DNA of 64,000 nt from Nevskiales bacterium (GTDB taxonomy: Bacteria > Pseudomonadota > Gammaproteobacteria > Steroidobacterales > GCA-2729495). Shown in pieces: positions 53,134 to 62,579 of the stretch. The position numbers and the translations under genes are program-made. The notes beneath the pieces are model-generated. The model had not been told where the DNA came from and did no database searches. It worked only from the letters and a program-made list of their open reading frames with translations. How positions within the stretch are numbered: position 1 is the stretch's first letter; every line of letters starts with the position of its first letter. Location of the stretch: positions 1 through 64,000 of the forward strand of contig WYBE01000032.1 of assembly GCA_011526045.1 (NCBI GenBank), read 5' to 3'.

Positions 53134-53904
53134 ATGAGAGCACTCAGCAGGGTGATCAGCGGGCTGGTGTTACTGGCGCTGGGGAGTAGCGCGCAGGCGG
53201 CGCTGCTGAGTCGCGCGGGCGGACAGGCGTACTACGATGACGTTCTCAATATCACTTGGCTGGCGGACGCGAACCTCGCCGACACCAATGCCTTCGGGGT
53301 CACCGGTATCGATGCCGACAACGGCACGATGCCCTGGGCGAAGGCGAACGAGTGGATCGGGGCGATGAACAGCGCGAACTATCTCGGTGTCAACACCTGG
53401 CGGCTGCCGACGGTGAGTCCGCTGAACGGCAGCAGCTTCAATTATTCGTGGAGTTACAACGGTAGTACGGATCTCATTTACAACCAGAGCGAGCAGGGCA
53501 CGGCGTACGCTGGCAGCACGGGCAGCGAGATGGCGCATATGTATTACAACACGCTGGACAACCAGGGCCCTTGCGATCCCGTGTTGAGTACGGTCAGCAG
53601 TTGCGTGGCGCAGGTGGATTGGTGGGGCCTGGCCAACACGGGCCCGTTCTCCAATCTCCGGCCCTACGTCTACTGGTCGGGCACTACCTATGCGCCCGAT
53701 CCCAGTAGCGCGTGGCACTTCGAGTTCGGCTACGGCCTCCAGGGCCCCTACGATAAGGGCTATAGCGGCTACGCGTGGGCGGTGAGCTCCGGCGATGCCT
53801 TGGTTCCGGTGCCGGCGGCGGTGTGGCTGTTCGGTTCGGCGCTGGGCGTGATGGGACTGCTCCGGCGCGTTTACGGTGCCGGGTTTGGCTTATTGGCTTG
53901 TTGA
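53134..53904 (+). CDS. DUF1566-like VPLPA-CTERM protein
   Basis: A 256-residue exported protein. Signal peptide SGLVLLALGSSAQA; a DUF1566 (Lcl C-type-lectin-like) region from NITWLADANLADTNAFGVTG to YVYWSGTTYAPDPSSAWHF and YAWAVSSGDAL; then a VPLPA-type sorting signal (VPVPAAVWLFGSALGVMGLL plus Arg residues) near the C-terminus. The sorting tail should be recognised by an exosortase-type system not seen here. The start ATG 53134 was chosen for its signal peptide; the frame begins upstream. An Avd-like stub follows. Confidence 0.85.
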   Translation: MRALSRVISGLVLLALGSSAQAALLSRAGGQAYYDDVLNITWLADANLADTNAFGVTGIDADNGTMPWAKANEWIGAMNSANYLGVNTWRLPTVSPLNGSSFNYSWSYNGSTDLIYNQSEQGTAYAGSTGSEMAHMYYNTLDNQGPCDPVLSTVSSCVAQVDWWGLANTGPFSNLRPYVYWSGTTYAPDPSSAWHFEFGYGLQGPYDKGYSGYAWAVSSGDALVPVPAAVWLFGSALGVMGLLRRVYGAGFGLLAC

Positions 53905-53939
53905 GCAACCCCGCATCGCGCTGATGTTGCCCGCCTGAG

Positions 53940-54011
53940 ATGGCCTGCTACGAGCACCTGCCGATCAACAAGCAGGCGCTCGACGCGGCGGTGCACTTCG
54001 AGAAGGTGCAA
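53940..54011 (+). pseudogene. 5' stub resembling a four-helix-bundle (Avd/S23-like) gene
   Basis: ATG at 53940 opens a frame reading MACYEHLPINKQALDAAVHF then EKV. This matches the common N-terminus of four-helix-bundle proteins of the S23/Avd group (consensus YEHLPIYK.ALDL.V.FE). After about 24 codons the frame continues with unrelated arginine-rich residues, so only the first helix start is present. It is 35 bp after a DUF1566 gene. I infer a relic; the region 54012-54330 holds no other gene that I can support. Confidence 0.4.
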
Positions 54012-54330
54012 ATCAGTGAGGGAGCCAGAATCGCCGTGAGACCCGGTCACGGGCGGCGGCGAGCGTGCCGACGTGTATCATCGTGCGCCCGTTCCGCCGT
54101 AGCGGCGCCTGTGCCACGGCATGACGATTCAGGCGGGGATGCCCGTGGAGGGCGGGACGCGGTATGCGTTCGATCGGCCCGGGCGAACGGGCCAGCCATC
54201 GCCGTCATGGACGCCACGCGTGACCGGACCACCACGGCAATCACCCGTGGAGTTTTCGCGGAAGGCGGGACGCCTCCGCGCTATGATCTGGTCTTTCCAC
54301 GCAACGCAGTCAAACCCCGGTTGATCGATC

Positions 54331-55239
54331 ATGATGGCCAGACGCTTCAACAGGAGTTCCACGTCCACCCTTCTGGCTGCTGTATTGCTGGTGGTGCTCG
54401 GCGTCGCTCCGGCGGTGCTGTCCGCGGCCCCCGGCGACAACCTCGATCAGTTGACACCCGAGCAGGCCGTGGCGGCCAGGAAGATGTTGGTCTTCATGGA
54501 GCAGACCGAGCAGGAGTTCTTCGACGCTGTCAGGGATTTCAACGGCCGCGGTGCGATCGAGGTGGTGAACGTCGATCCTGACAGTGCCCATTACGAGATC
54601 CGCATCGCGCGCGGCAGGGTGATCGAGAAAGCAGCGGTGATGACCGCCATCACGCTGGTCGAGAAGCCGCCGTTCGTCAAGGGCGCGCGCTGGAACCGCT
54701 TCTTCGAGGTGGCGGTCCATCCGCGGACGCCGAAGGTCGGGATGTTGCATGCGACGCTCGTGGTTCAGGTGGGCGGGGACGGCACGAGCACCATCGCCGG
54801 CACCATCGACATGATGAGAGCGGCCCAGGACCCGGATGACCTTGCATGGTTCCGGGCGCGTCGCGACGAGGTCTTCGGGCGCCACGGCGTGGATCCGTCG
54901 AAGTACGTCGTCGGCGGTTGCGGCAAGCCCAACGAGGGCGCCTGGAAATGGCACCGGCCGTCGACCTGCACCGGTGCGAGCATCTTCGGCGCCAATCTCG
55001 ATGTGAACGAGAAGAATTTCGACTTCGTCTCGGACGTCTTTCGCAGCGGGATGGAGCGCTACTTCGAGCTGCTCAAGCAACGCCGCCGCGACCGTTACAA
55101 CGAGGACGACATCCACGCCCAGGACTTCATGCGCCGCCGGTGGCTCGAAGACCAGCTGTTCTGGGACGTGCTCTCCAGGAACTTCGTGCCGTACGAAGCC
55201 TGGTCGGCAGCGAACGCGCCGCCCGAGGTGAAGTTCTGA
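54331..55239 (+). CDS. Exported, divergent coproporphyrinogen oxidase (HemF)-like protein
   Basis: A 302-residue protein with a signal peptide (LLAAVLLVVLGVAPAVLSA). The mature part aligns by eye with aerobic HemF: FFDAVRDFNGRGAI, GRVIEKAAVM (HemF VFEKAGVN), VAVHPRTPKVGMLHATLVV (HemF IHPRNPYVPTTHAN) and RSGMERYFELLKQRRRDRYNE. HemF hallmarks are changed: the GGG.DLTPYY block reads GTSTIAGTIDMMRAA and the R.GRYVEFNLVWDRGT block reads RRRWLEDQLFWDVLS. It is therefore a paralogue whose activity on coproporphyrinogen is doubtful. No heme genes adjoin. Confidence 0.7.
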   Translation: MMARRFNRSSTSTLLAAVLLVVLGVAPAVLSAAPGDNLDQLTPEQAVAARKMLVFMEQTEQEFFDAVRDFNGRGAIEVVNVDPDSAHYEIRIARGRVIEKAAVMTAITLVEKPPFVKGARWNRFFEVAVHPRTPKVGMLHATLVVQVGGDGTSTIAGTIDMMRAAQDPDDLAWFRARRDEVFGRHGVDPSKYVVGGCGKPNEGAWKWHRPSTCTGASIFGANLDVNEKNFDFVSDVFRSGMERYFELLKQRRRDRYNEDDIHAQDFMRRRWLEDQLFWDVLSRNFVPYEAWSAANAPPEVKF

Positions 55240-55301
55240 TTCCGGGTGCTGCCGCGCCAGGAGCGGTGCCAGGTGCCGCCAACCGGCAGTGAGCGAAATC
55301 G

Positions 55302-55754
55302 CTACCCGTTCTCTGGCATGACGACCACCTGCCGCGCGCCGGGCAGTGCGTCGTCGCGCCAGCGCCGGATCCGGCCGTTCTCGATCAGCAGCAAACTCGT
55401 GACGTTGAACTCCCAGTCGGGGTGGCCGTCGCGGCCAGTGTAGCGTTCGCTACGCTCGTGCAGGACGAAATCGCCCAGCGCGCTGAGGCGGAAGATCTCG
55501 AACTCGACGCGCTGCCAGCGCTGCATGAAGGCCGCGAGCGTCGCGTGGATCTCGGGCGCTCCGCGCTTCAGCGGGCCATTGCGGTAGATCTGGTAGACGC
55601 AGTCCGGTGCCAGGTGCGCGACGATCCGCTCCGGGTCCATCGCCGACCAGGCGGCGCAGAAGGAGCGCGCCAGCGCTTCGTTGTCGCGCTCGACGCGCTC
55701 GAGGGTCGGGTTTGCGCCGGGCGCGGCGCCGGCGGTGGGTCCGGTCCGGGTCAT
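55302..55754 (-). CDS. NTF2-like / SnoaL-type protein (limonene-epoxide-hydrolase-like)
   Basis: A 150-residue cytosolic protein with an NTF2-like fold. AWSAMDPERIVAHLAPDCVYQ and FNVTSLLLIENGRIRRWRDD are typical of SnoaL-like and limonene-1,2-epoxide hydrolase proteins. The fold binds small hydrophobic ligands, but the substrate cannot be told. It is divergent from the DUF5658 gene; the 368-bp gap between them has an AT-rich promoter-like stretch. Confidence 0.75.
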   Translation of the reverse strand: MTRTGPTAGAAPGANPTLERVERDNEALARSFCAAWSAMDPERIVAHLAPDCVYQIYRNGPLKRGAPEIHATLAAFMQRWQRVEFEIFRLSALGDFVLHERSERYTGRDGHPDWEFNVTSLLLIENGRIRRWRDDALPGARQVVVMPENG

Positions 55755-56122
55755 GGGCAGCTGCCGCCGGCGGGCCGGCTGGTGGCCGTGGTGCGCAGGA
55801 AGCCCGAAAGCGGCTGTTCGATGGCGATATGGGCGAACATGTCGATGCTGCTCGCGCCACAGCCTAGCGGTTTCGCCCCCGTGCGAGCGAGCGACTCCGG
55901 CCGGGGCGCGGCCGCACGGGCCAGACCCGGGTGACGGCTCCGCAGGATCCTGCTAGTGTTACCCCAACACTTACAATTGCTTAAGTTATATTCCTCGCGT
56001 GATGGCGAGCCCATGCCGCTTGACGCCGATCGCCGGCCCGATGCAATGAGATGCCGGTCCTCGGTCGGCCCGACCGCAGCCGGTAGCATCCTCGCAGGGC
56101 CTTTAATAAGAACGGATCGCCG
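55755..56122. other. Intergenic gap with AT-rich inverted repeats
   Basis: No coding sequence is supported. AGTGTT (55955-55960) and AACACT (55966-55971) form a 6-bp inverted repeat with loop ACCCC, followed by CTTA and TAAG around CAATTGCT. This AT-rich stretch (about 55955-55999) contrasts with its GC-rich surroundings and could be a promoter and operator for the genes on either side. Confidence 0.4.
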
Positions 56123-56734
56123 ATGCCAGCTCACCGACCGACTGCACCCCGACCGGCGCCTCCCGCCGCGGTGGTGCCGTCCCGTTCGGCGCTGTTGCTC
56201 GGCCAGTTGACCGGCCGTCGCGGGCCCGCGCCCGGGTTGCTGCATGACCGGCGCCATGCGGGCGACCGGCGACGGCATTCCGCCTGGTCGTTCCTGTACG
56301 GCGGGTTGCGTCCGCGCCGGCGCACGGGCCGGCGTGCCGGCGACGAGCACCGTATCTTCCTCGACTGGCACGAGCCGCGGGTGCTGTACCTCGCGCTCGC
56401 GATCCTGCTGATGAGCTGCGCCGATGCGCTGTTCACGCTCAACCTGCTGGCGGCCGGCGGCGAGGAGCTCAACGCAGTCATGCGGGCGCTGCTCAGCCAG
56501 GGCGTGCGCTGGTTCCTGTGGGCCAAGATCGGCCTCACCGCGTTCGGAATCGTCGTGCTCGTGGTGGCGGCCCGGCGCCTGGTGCTCGGGCGTTTATCGG
56601 TGTTCTGGATGCTGCGGCTGTTTTTTGCCGGGTACGTGGTGCTGATCGGTTGGGAAATCTATCTGCTCGGCTGGCGCGCGACGAAGACCGGGCCGGCGAC
56701 CATGGATATCCTGACGCATTGGGTGGCGGGCTGA
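56123..56734 (+). CDS. DUF5658 membrane protein
   Basis: A 203-residue protein with a long, arginine-rich cytoplasmic N-terminus (about 1-88) and three hydrophobic helices (about 93-112, 130-155, 163-185). GDRRRHSAWSFLYGGLRPRR and DWHEPRVLYLALAILLMSCA are typical of the DUF5658 family. Function is unknown. It precedes sucA by 121 bp and could be read from its own promoter in the AT-rich gap before it. Confidence 0.75.
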   Translation: MPAHRPTAPRPAPPAAVVPSRSALLLGQLTGRRGPAPGLLHDRRHAGDRRRHSAWSFLYGGLRPRRRTGRRAGDEHRIFLDWHEPRVLYLALAILLMSCADALFTLNLLAAGGEELNAVMRALLSQGVRWFLWAKIGLTAFGIVVLVVAARRLVLGRLSVFWMLRLFFAGYVVLIGWEIYLLGWRATKTGPATMDILTHWVAG

Positions 56735-56855
56735 TCCAGCGAACGGCGCGGCACGTCTGCACCAGCGATTCTGCCCCCGGTCGGTTCGCCGCGGCTTTCA
56801 GGGCGGGCGGCGGGCCTCTATCATTTGCGTTTGTACGGGTGTTGTCGGTCGTTCC

Positions 56856-59672
56856 ATGAGCCAATCGCTGCAGGACTACTACCAGAGTTCCCCTCTCTTC
56901 GGTTCCAACGCGCCTTACGTGGAGCAGCTCTACGAGGCGTTCCAGCTCGACCCGGCCTCGGTGCCGGCGAACTGGCAGGCGTTTTTCCGTTCAATGGGCT
57001 CCCCGCCACGCCCCGTGGCACCACGCCCGGCGATCGCGGCGCGCCCGGGTGCCATGCCGGTGGTGCCGCTGCCGACGCGTCCGGGCGATGCCCGCACCGA
57101 GAAGCAGGCCGCGGTTGCGCGCCTGATCCAGGTGTACAGCCAGCGCGGTCACCAGGTCGCCGATCTCGATCCGCTCGGCATGGCGGAGCGCCACGTCCCC
57201 GACGTGCTGCGCCTGGAGTCGATCGGCCTCGGCGCGGCCGACATGGACACGGTCTTCTACAGCACCGGCATCACGAGCACTGGTGGCGCGCCGCTGCGCC
57301 TGAAGGACATCCTGGACCTGCTGCGGCGAATCTACTCGGGCAAGGTCGGCGCGGAGTATGCCCACGTCTCCAGCGAGCAGGAGCGCCAGTGGCTGCGCGA
57401 ACGACTCGAGCACGCCATGCTCGGCGATCCCTTCGGCGCGGGGGAACGGCGCCAGATCCTCGCGCAGCTCACGGCCGCCGAGGGTATCGAGCGCTACCTG
57501 CACACGCGCTATGTCGGGCAGAAGCGGTTTTCCCTCGAAGGCGGCGACACGCTCATACCGATGCTGGACGACCTGATCCAGCAGGGCGGCTCCGGCGGGT
57601 TGCAGGAGATCGTGATCGGCATGGCGCACCGCGGGCGCATCAACGTGCTGGTGAACGTGCTCGGCAAGGCTCCGCAGGCGCTGTTTCGCGAGTTCGAGGG
57701 CAAGCAGCAGCCGGAGGCCATGAGCGGGTCCGGCGACGTGAAGTACCACATGGGTTTCTCCTCGGACATCCGCACGCCGGGCGGCAATGTGCACGTGACT
57801 CTGGCGTTCAACCCCTCGCACCTGGAGATCGTCAACCCGGTGGTGGAGGGCTCGGTGCGGGCACGCCAGGATCGCCGCGGCGATGCCACGGGTGCGGAGG
57901 TGCTGCCCGTGCTCATCCACGGCGATGCCGCCTTCGCCTGCCAGGGCGTGGTGACCGAGACGCTGCAGTTGTCACAGGCGCGCGGTTTCACCACCGGCGG
58001 CACCGTGCACCTGATCGTGAACAACCAGGTGGGCTTCACCATCAGCGATCCGCGCGACGCGCGCTCGACACCTAATTGCAGCGACGTCGCCAAGATGATC
58101 GAAGCGCCGGTGTTTCACGTGAACGCGGACGACCCGGAAGCCGCGGTGCTGGTGATGCGGCTCGCGCTCGATTATCGGCAGCGCTTCCGCAAGGACGTGG
58201 TGGTGGATCTCGTCTGTTACCGCCGGCACGGGCACAACGAGGCCGACGATCCCTCGGCGACCCAGCCGCGGATGTACCAGGTGATCCGCAAGCACCCGAC
58301 GACCCGCCAGATTTACCTGCGCGGCCTGGTCGAGTCGGGCGCGATCGAGGCGAGCGAAGCCGAGCGCATGGCCGAGAACTACCGTGACCGCGTGGACCAG
58401 GGCCAGCCCCTGCCGCAGGCGGTGCTCGGCCAGATCGGCAACGAGTTCACCCGCGACTGGATCCGCCACCGCAAGGCCGACTGGAACGAATCGGTCGCGA
58501 CCGCGGTTTCCACGGAGACCTGCGCCGAACTGGCGCGTGAGGTCGTGCACGTCCCGGCCGGGTTCACCCTGCACCCGCAGGTCAACCGCATCATGCAGGA
58601 TCGCGGCCGGATGGCCACGGGCGAGTTGCCCATCGACTGGGGCTTTGCCGAGATGATGGCCTACGCGAGCCTGCTGAAGGAAGGCTACGGCGTGCGCCTC
58701 ACCGGCCAGGACAGCCGGCGTGGAACCTTCTTCCATCGCCACGCGGTGTTGCACGACCAGGCGACAGGCGAAACGCACGTGCTGCTCGGCAATCTCGCGG
58801 AGCGGCGTGCCGCCCTGACCATCACCGATTCGCTGCTCTCCGAAGAGGCGGTGCTCGGCTTCGAGTACGGCTATGCGACCACGGAGCCGCGCTGCCTCGT
58901 CATCTGGGAGGCGCAGTTCGGTGACTTCGTGAACGGCGCGCAGGTGGTGATCGACCAGTTCATCAGCTCGGGTGAGGCGAAGTGGGGGCGGCTGTGCGGG
59001 CTCACGCTGTTCCTGCCGCACGGCCAGGAAGGGCAGGGGCCGGAACATTCCTCGGCGCGCCTCGAGCGGTTCCTGCAGTTGTGTGCCGAGATGAACATGC
59101 AGGTCTGCGTGCCATCGACCCCGGCGCAGGTCTTCCACCTGCTGCGCCGGCAGATGCTGCACGACCTGCGCAAGCCCCTGATCGTGATGACGCCGAAGAG
59201 CCTGTTGCGCCACCGCCTGGCCAGCTCGCCGCTGGCCGATCTGTGTCGCGGCCGCTTCCAGGCCGTGCTGCCGGAGGTGGACACGCTCGATCCGGCAGCG
59301 GTACGCCGCGTGGTCGCCTGCAGCGGCAAGGTGTATTACGACCTGCTGGAGGCGCGCCGGACGCACAAGCTCGCCGGGGTTGCGCTGATCCGCGTGGAGC
59401 AGCTCTACCCGTTCCCTGCGCGCGAGTTTGCCGGTGCGCTGGCGCTGTATCCGGCCGCGAAGCAGATCGTCTGGTGCCAGGAGGAGCCGCAGAACCAGGG
59501 CGCCTGGTACCAGATCCGGCACCGGCTGCAGGAGCCGCTCGCGGCCGGCCAGGAGTTGTTCTACGCGGGTCGCGCGGCGGCTGCGGCGCCCGCACCGGGC
59601 GTCTTTCAGGTACATGTTTACCAACAGCAGATGTTGGTGGACACTGCGCTTGGCGTCAGTGGCGGCTCATGA
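56856..59672 (+). CDS. sucA: 2-oxoglutarate dehydrogenase E1 component
   Basis: A 938-residue thiamine-dependent E1. The N-terminus has the E2-binding helix motif LYEAFQLDPASVPANWQAFF. The TPP site is in HGDAAFACQGVVTETL and NNQVGFTISDPRDARST. C-terminal domain FLPHGQEGQGPEHSSARLER. It decarboxylates 2-oxoglutarate in the TCA cycle. The sucB start follows after 36 bp, as expected. Confidence 0.98.
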   Translation: MSQSLQDYYQSSPLFGSNAPYVEQLYEAFQLDPASVPANWQAFFRSMGSPPRPVAPRPAIAARPGAMPVVPLPTRPGDARTEKQAAVARLIQVYSQRGHQVADLDPLGMAERHVPDVLRLESIGLGAADMDTVFYSTGITSTGGAPLRLKDILDLLRRIYSGKVGAEYAHVSSEQERQWLRERLEHAMLGDPFGAGERRQILAQLTAAEGIERYLHTRYVGQKRFSLEGGDTLIPMLDDLIQQGGSGGLQEIVIGMAHRGRINVLVNVLGKAPQALFREFEGKQQPEAMSGSGDVKYHMGFSSDIRTPGGNVHVTLAFNPSHLEIVNPVVEGSVRARQDRRGDATGAEVLPVLIHGDAAFACQGVVTETLQLSQARGFTTGGTVHLIVNNQVGFTISDPRDARSTPNCSDVAKMIEAPVFHVNADDPEAAVLVMRLALDYRQRFRKDVVVDLVCYRRHGHNEADDPSATQPRMYQVIRKHPTTRQIYLRGLVESGAIEASEAERMAENYRDRVDQGQPLPQAVLGQIGNEFTRDWIRHRKADWNESVATAVSTETCAELAREVVHVPAGFTLHPQVNRIMQDRGRMATGELPIDWGFAEMMAYASLLKEGYGVRLTGQDSRRGTFFHRHAVLHDQATGETHVLLGNLAERRAALTITDSLLSEEAVLGFEYGYATTEPRCLVIWEAQFGDFVNGAQVVIDQFISSGEAKWGRLCGLTLFLPHGQEGQGPEHSSARLERFLQLCAEMNMQVCVPSTPAQVFHLLRRQMLHDLRKPLIVMTPKSLLRHRLASSPLADLCRGRFQAVLPEVDTLDPAAVRRVVACSGKVYYDLLEARRTHKLAGVALIRVEQLYPFPAREFAGALALYPAAKQIVWCQEEPQNQGAWYQIRHRLQEPLAAGQELFYAGRAAAAAPAPGVFQVHVYQQQMLVDTALGVSGGS

Positions 59673-59708
59673 TGCTGTTCGCGGCGCCCAATTCGGAGAG
59701 TTGAATCC

Positions 59709-60980
59709 ATGGCCATCGAAGTCAAGGTTCCGCCGTTACCCGAATCAGTCGCCGATGCGACGCTGCTGGCCTGGCACAAGGCGCCGGGCGATGCGGTGGC
59801 ACGCGATGAAAGCCTGGTCGAACTCGAGACCGACAAGGTGGTGCTCGATGTGCCGGCACCGATTAGCGGCATCCTCAAGGAGATTCGCGTGCCGAATGGC
59901 ACGACGGTGCGCGCCGGCGAGTTGCTGGCCGTGCTGGAGCCCGGCGAGGGCAAGGCGACCGGCGCTGCGCCCGCGGCGAAAGCACCGGCTGCAAGTGCTG
60001 CGAGAAAGGCGGCGCCTGCGGCACCGGTGCCGCCCGCCGTGCCTGCCGCCAGGGCCGCACCGGTCGCTCCGCCAGCACAGGCGGCAGCCGGCCGGGCCGG
60101 CCCGGCCGCGCGACGGCTGGCCGCCGAAACGGGCGTCGATCCGGCGAGCATCGTCGGCAGCGGCCCGGGCGGGCGCGTGCTGAAAGCCGATGTCGCCGCG
60201 GCCACGGCGCCGGCAGCCGGACGCGACGCGGCGGCGGGCGTAGCGCCTCTCGCCCGCGCGCCAGCCACTGCGGGCAGCGAGCGCGAGGAGCGCCGGGTGC
60301 CGATGAGCCGCCTGCGGGCCCGCATCGCGCAGCGCATGGTCGAGGCGCAGCACAGCGCGGCGATGCTCACCACCTTCAACGAGATCGACCTGACCGAGGT
60401 GATCGGGCTGCGGGCCCGCTACCGGGACGCCTTCGAGGCGCAACACGGCGTCAAGCTCGGTTTCATGGCCTTTTTCGTCAAGGCCACGATCGAGGCCCTG
60501 CGGCGGTTCCCGGTGGTCAATGCCTCGGTGGAGGGCAACGAGGTCATCTACCACGATTACTTCGACATCGGGATCGCGGTTTCGACGGAGCGCGGGCTGA
60601 TCGTGCCGGTGGTGCGTGACGCCGACCGCCTGTCGTTCGGGCTCATCGAGGCGGCGATCGGCGAGTACGGCCGCAAGGCGCGCGAGGGCACGATTGCCAT
60701 GGAGGAACTCACCGGTGGCACGTTCACGATCACCAACGGCGGTATCTTCGGGTCGCTGCTGTCCACGCCGATCCTCAACCCGCCCCAGAGCGCGATACTC
60801 GGCATGCACAAGATCCAGGAGCGCGCGGTGGTGATCGGGGGCGAGGTCAGGGCGCGGCCGATGATGTACGTGGCCCTTACCTACGACCATCGCATCATCG
60901 ATGGTCGCGAGGCCGTGCAGTTCCTCGTCGCCGTCAAGGATGCGCTGGAGGATCCGGCGCGGCTGCTCCTGCAGGTCTAG
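59709..60980 (+). CDS. sucB: Dihydrolipoyllysine succinyltransferase (E2)
   Basis: A 423-residue E2 with an N-terminal lipoyl domain ([17 protein letters not shown]; Lys43 lipoylated), an Ala/Pro linker, a peripheral-subunit-binding domain ([20 protein letters not shown]) and a catalytic domain ending [15 protein letters not shown] (catalytic His). It transfers the succinyl group to CoA. A single lipoyl domain is typical of SucB. Located between sucA and lpd. Confidence 0.98.
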   Translation: MAIEVKVPPLPESVADATLLAWHKAPGDAVARDESLVELETDKVVLDVPAPISGILKEIRVPNGTTVRAGELLAVLEPGEGKATGAAPAAKAPAASAARKAAPAAPVPPAVPAARAAPVAPPAQAAAGRAGPAARRLAAETGVDPASIVGSGPGGRVLKADVAAATAPAAGRDAAAGVAPLARAPATAGSEREERRVPMSRLRARIAQRMVEAQHSAAMLTTFNEIDLTEVIGLRARYRDAFEAQHGVKLGFMAFFVKATIEALRRFPVVNASVEGNEVIYHDYFDIGIAVSTERGLIVPVVRDADRLSFGLIEAAIGEYGRKAREGTIAMEELTGGTFTITNGGIFGSLLSTPILNPPQSAILGMHKIQERAVVIGGEVRARPMMYVALTYDHRIIDGREAVQFLVAVKDALEDPARLLLQV

Positions 60981-61008
60981 CAGGCGTTCAGCGATAGGGA
61001 GTTCCGGG

Positions 61009-62436
61009 ATGATCAGCAAGTTCGATGTCGTCGTGATCGGCGGCGGGCCCGCCGGTTACGTGGCCGCGATCCGCGCGGCCCAGAACGGGCTGGCCACCGC
61101 CTGCATCGATGCCTGGCGCACGCCGCAGGGCGAGCCCTCGCTCGGTGGCACCTGTCTGAATGCCGGGTGCATTCCTTCGAAAGCGCTGCTCGAGTCCTCT
61201 GAGCTCTATCACCGCGCGCAGCATGAACTGAAGAACCACGGCATTCGCCTCGGCGAGGTCGGCCTCGACCTCGGGGTGATGCAGTCGCGCAAGGCGGACA
61301 TTGTCGCGCAGCTTTGCGGCGGCATCCGGGCGCTGTTCCGGGCGAATGGCGTCACTTCGTTCGCCGGGCGCGGGCACCTGTTGCCTGGAAACAAGGTCCG
61401 ATTCACGCCGCACGAGGGCGAGCCCGCGCTGCTCGAGAGCGAGCACGTCGTGCTCGCCACCGGCTCGACGCCGACCGTGCTGCCGTCGATTCCCTTCGAC
61501 GGGAAACAGGTGGTCGATTCCGAAGCGGCGCTCGCGTTCGACGGCGTGCCGAAACGGCTCGGGGTCATCGGCGCCGGCGTGATCGGTCTCGAACTCGGCA
61601 GCGTCTGGCGCCGCCTCGGGGCGGAGGTGACGATTCTCGAGGCCATGGACCGGTTCCTGTTCATGGCGGATGCGCAGATCGCACGCGAAGCGGAACGGCA
61701 GTTTCGCCGCCAGGGGCTCGATATTCACCTCGGCGCGACCGTTCGCTCGGGCGAGGCCGGCGATGCCGGTGTACGCCTGCGCTACGACGACCGCCAGGGT
61801 TCGCACGAACTCGTCGTGGACAAGGTCATCGTCGCGGTCGGCCGACGGCCCTGCACGGAGGGGTTGCTCGACCCGCTCGCAGGAGTTGCCCTCGACGAGC
61901 GCGGCTTCATCGAGGTGGACGCGCATTGCCGGACCTCGGCGGCAAACGTGTGGGCGGTCGGCGACGTGGTACGCGGGCCGATGCTGGCGCACAAGGGTTC
62001 GGAGGAGGGCGTGATGGTGGCCGACCTGATCGCGGGTCGTTACGGCCATGTCAATTACGGCGTGATTCCCTCCGTGATCTATACCGCCCCGGAAATCGCC
62101 TGGGTCGGACGCACCGAGGAGGAGTTGCGCGCTGCCGGTGTGCAGTACAAGGCGGGCGCCTTCAATTTCGCGGCGAGCGGGCGGGCCCGGGCGATGGACC
62201 AGGCCGCGGGCCTGGTGCGGATACTCGCCGATGCGCAAAGCGATGTGATACTGGGCGTGCATATCGTCGGCCCGATGGCGGGCGAGCTGATTGCCGAGGC
62301 GGTGGTTGCCATGGAATTCCAGGCCACTGCGGAGGACCTGCAGCGGACCATCCACGCTCATCCGACGCTCGCCGAGGCGATCCACGAGGCGGCGCTCGCC
62401 ACCGACAAACGGGCCCTGCACGCGGTCAATCGCTGA
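61009..62436 (+). CDS. lpd: Dihydrolipoyl dehydrogenase (E3)
   Basis: A 475-residue flavoprotein with FAD motif VVVIGGGPAGYVAAI, the redox disulfide GGTCLNAGCIPSKALL, NAD motif GAGVIGLELGSVWRRLG and the C-terminal dyad HAHPTLAEAIHEAAL. It reoxidises the lipoamide of SucB. The ATG at 61009 follows the sucB stop by 28 bp; the open frame reaches further upstream inside sucB. A GGGGAC-TGC-GTCCCC hairpin at 62439-62453 after the stop lacks a T-run. Confidence 0.98.
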   Translation: MISKFDVVVIGGGPAGYVAAIRAAQNGLATACIDAWRTPQGEPSLGGTCLNAGCIPSKALLESSELYHRAQHELKNHGIRLGEVGLDLGVMQSRKADIVAQLCGGIRALFRANGVTSFAGRGHLLPGNKVRFTPHEGEPALLESEHVVLATGSTPTVLPSIPFDGKQVVDSEAALAFDGVPKRLGVIGAGVIGLELGSVWRRLGAEVTILEAMDRFLFMADAQIAREAERQFRRQGLDIHLGATVRSGEAGDAGVRLRYDDRQGSHELVVDKVIVAVGRRPCTEGLLDPLAGVALDERGFIEVDAHCRTSAANVWAVGDVVRGPMLAHKGSEEGVMVADLIAGRYGHVNYGVIPSVIYTAPEIAWVGRTEEELRAAGVQYKAGAFNFAASGRARAMDQAAGLVRILADAQSDVILGVHIVGPMAGELIAEAVVAMEFQATAEDLQRTIHAHPTLAEAIHEAALATDKRALHAVNR

Positions 62437-62579
62437 CCGGGGACTGCGTCCCCCTCCGGCGCCCATTCGCGCTATCATGCCCGCGGGTTGTTGTCGCGGG
62501 CCCCGCCATCGGCGGGTCTCCCGTGTGTTTGTGCGGTTTACCCAGACTGATTGACAGCCCGTCGCGGGGCGGATAGCGA

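Noticed and set aside
53134..54330. A functional diversity-generating retroelement
   Set aside because: No reverse transcriptase, no template repeat and only a 24-codon Avd-like stub are present, so only a relic can be suggested.
62439..62453. GGGGAC-TGC-GTCCCC hairpin as a terminator of the sucAB-lpd operon
   Set aside because: No T-run follows and the stem is only six base pairs; not enough for an intrinsic terminator.
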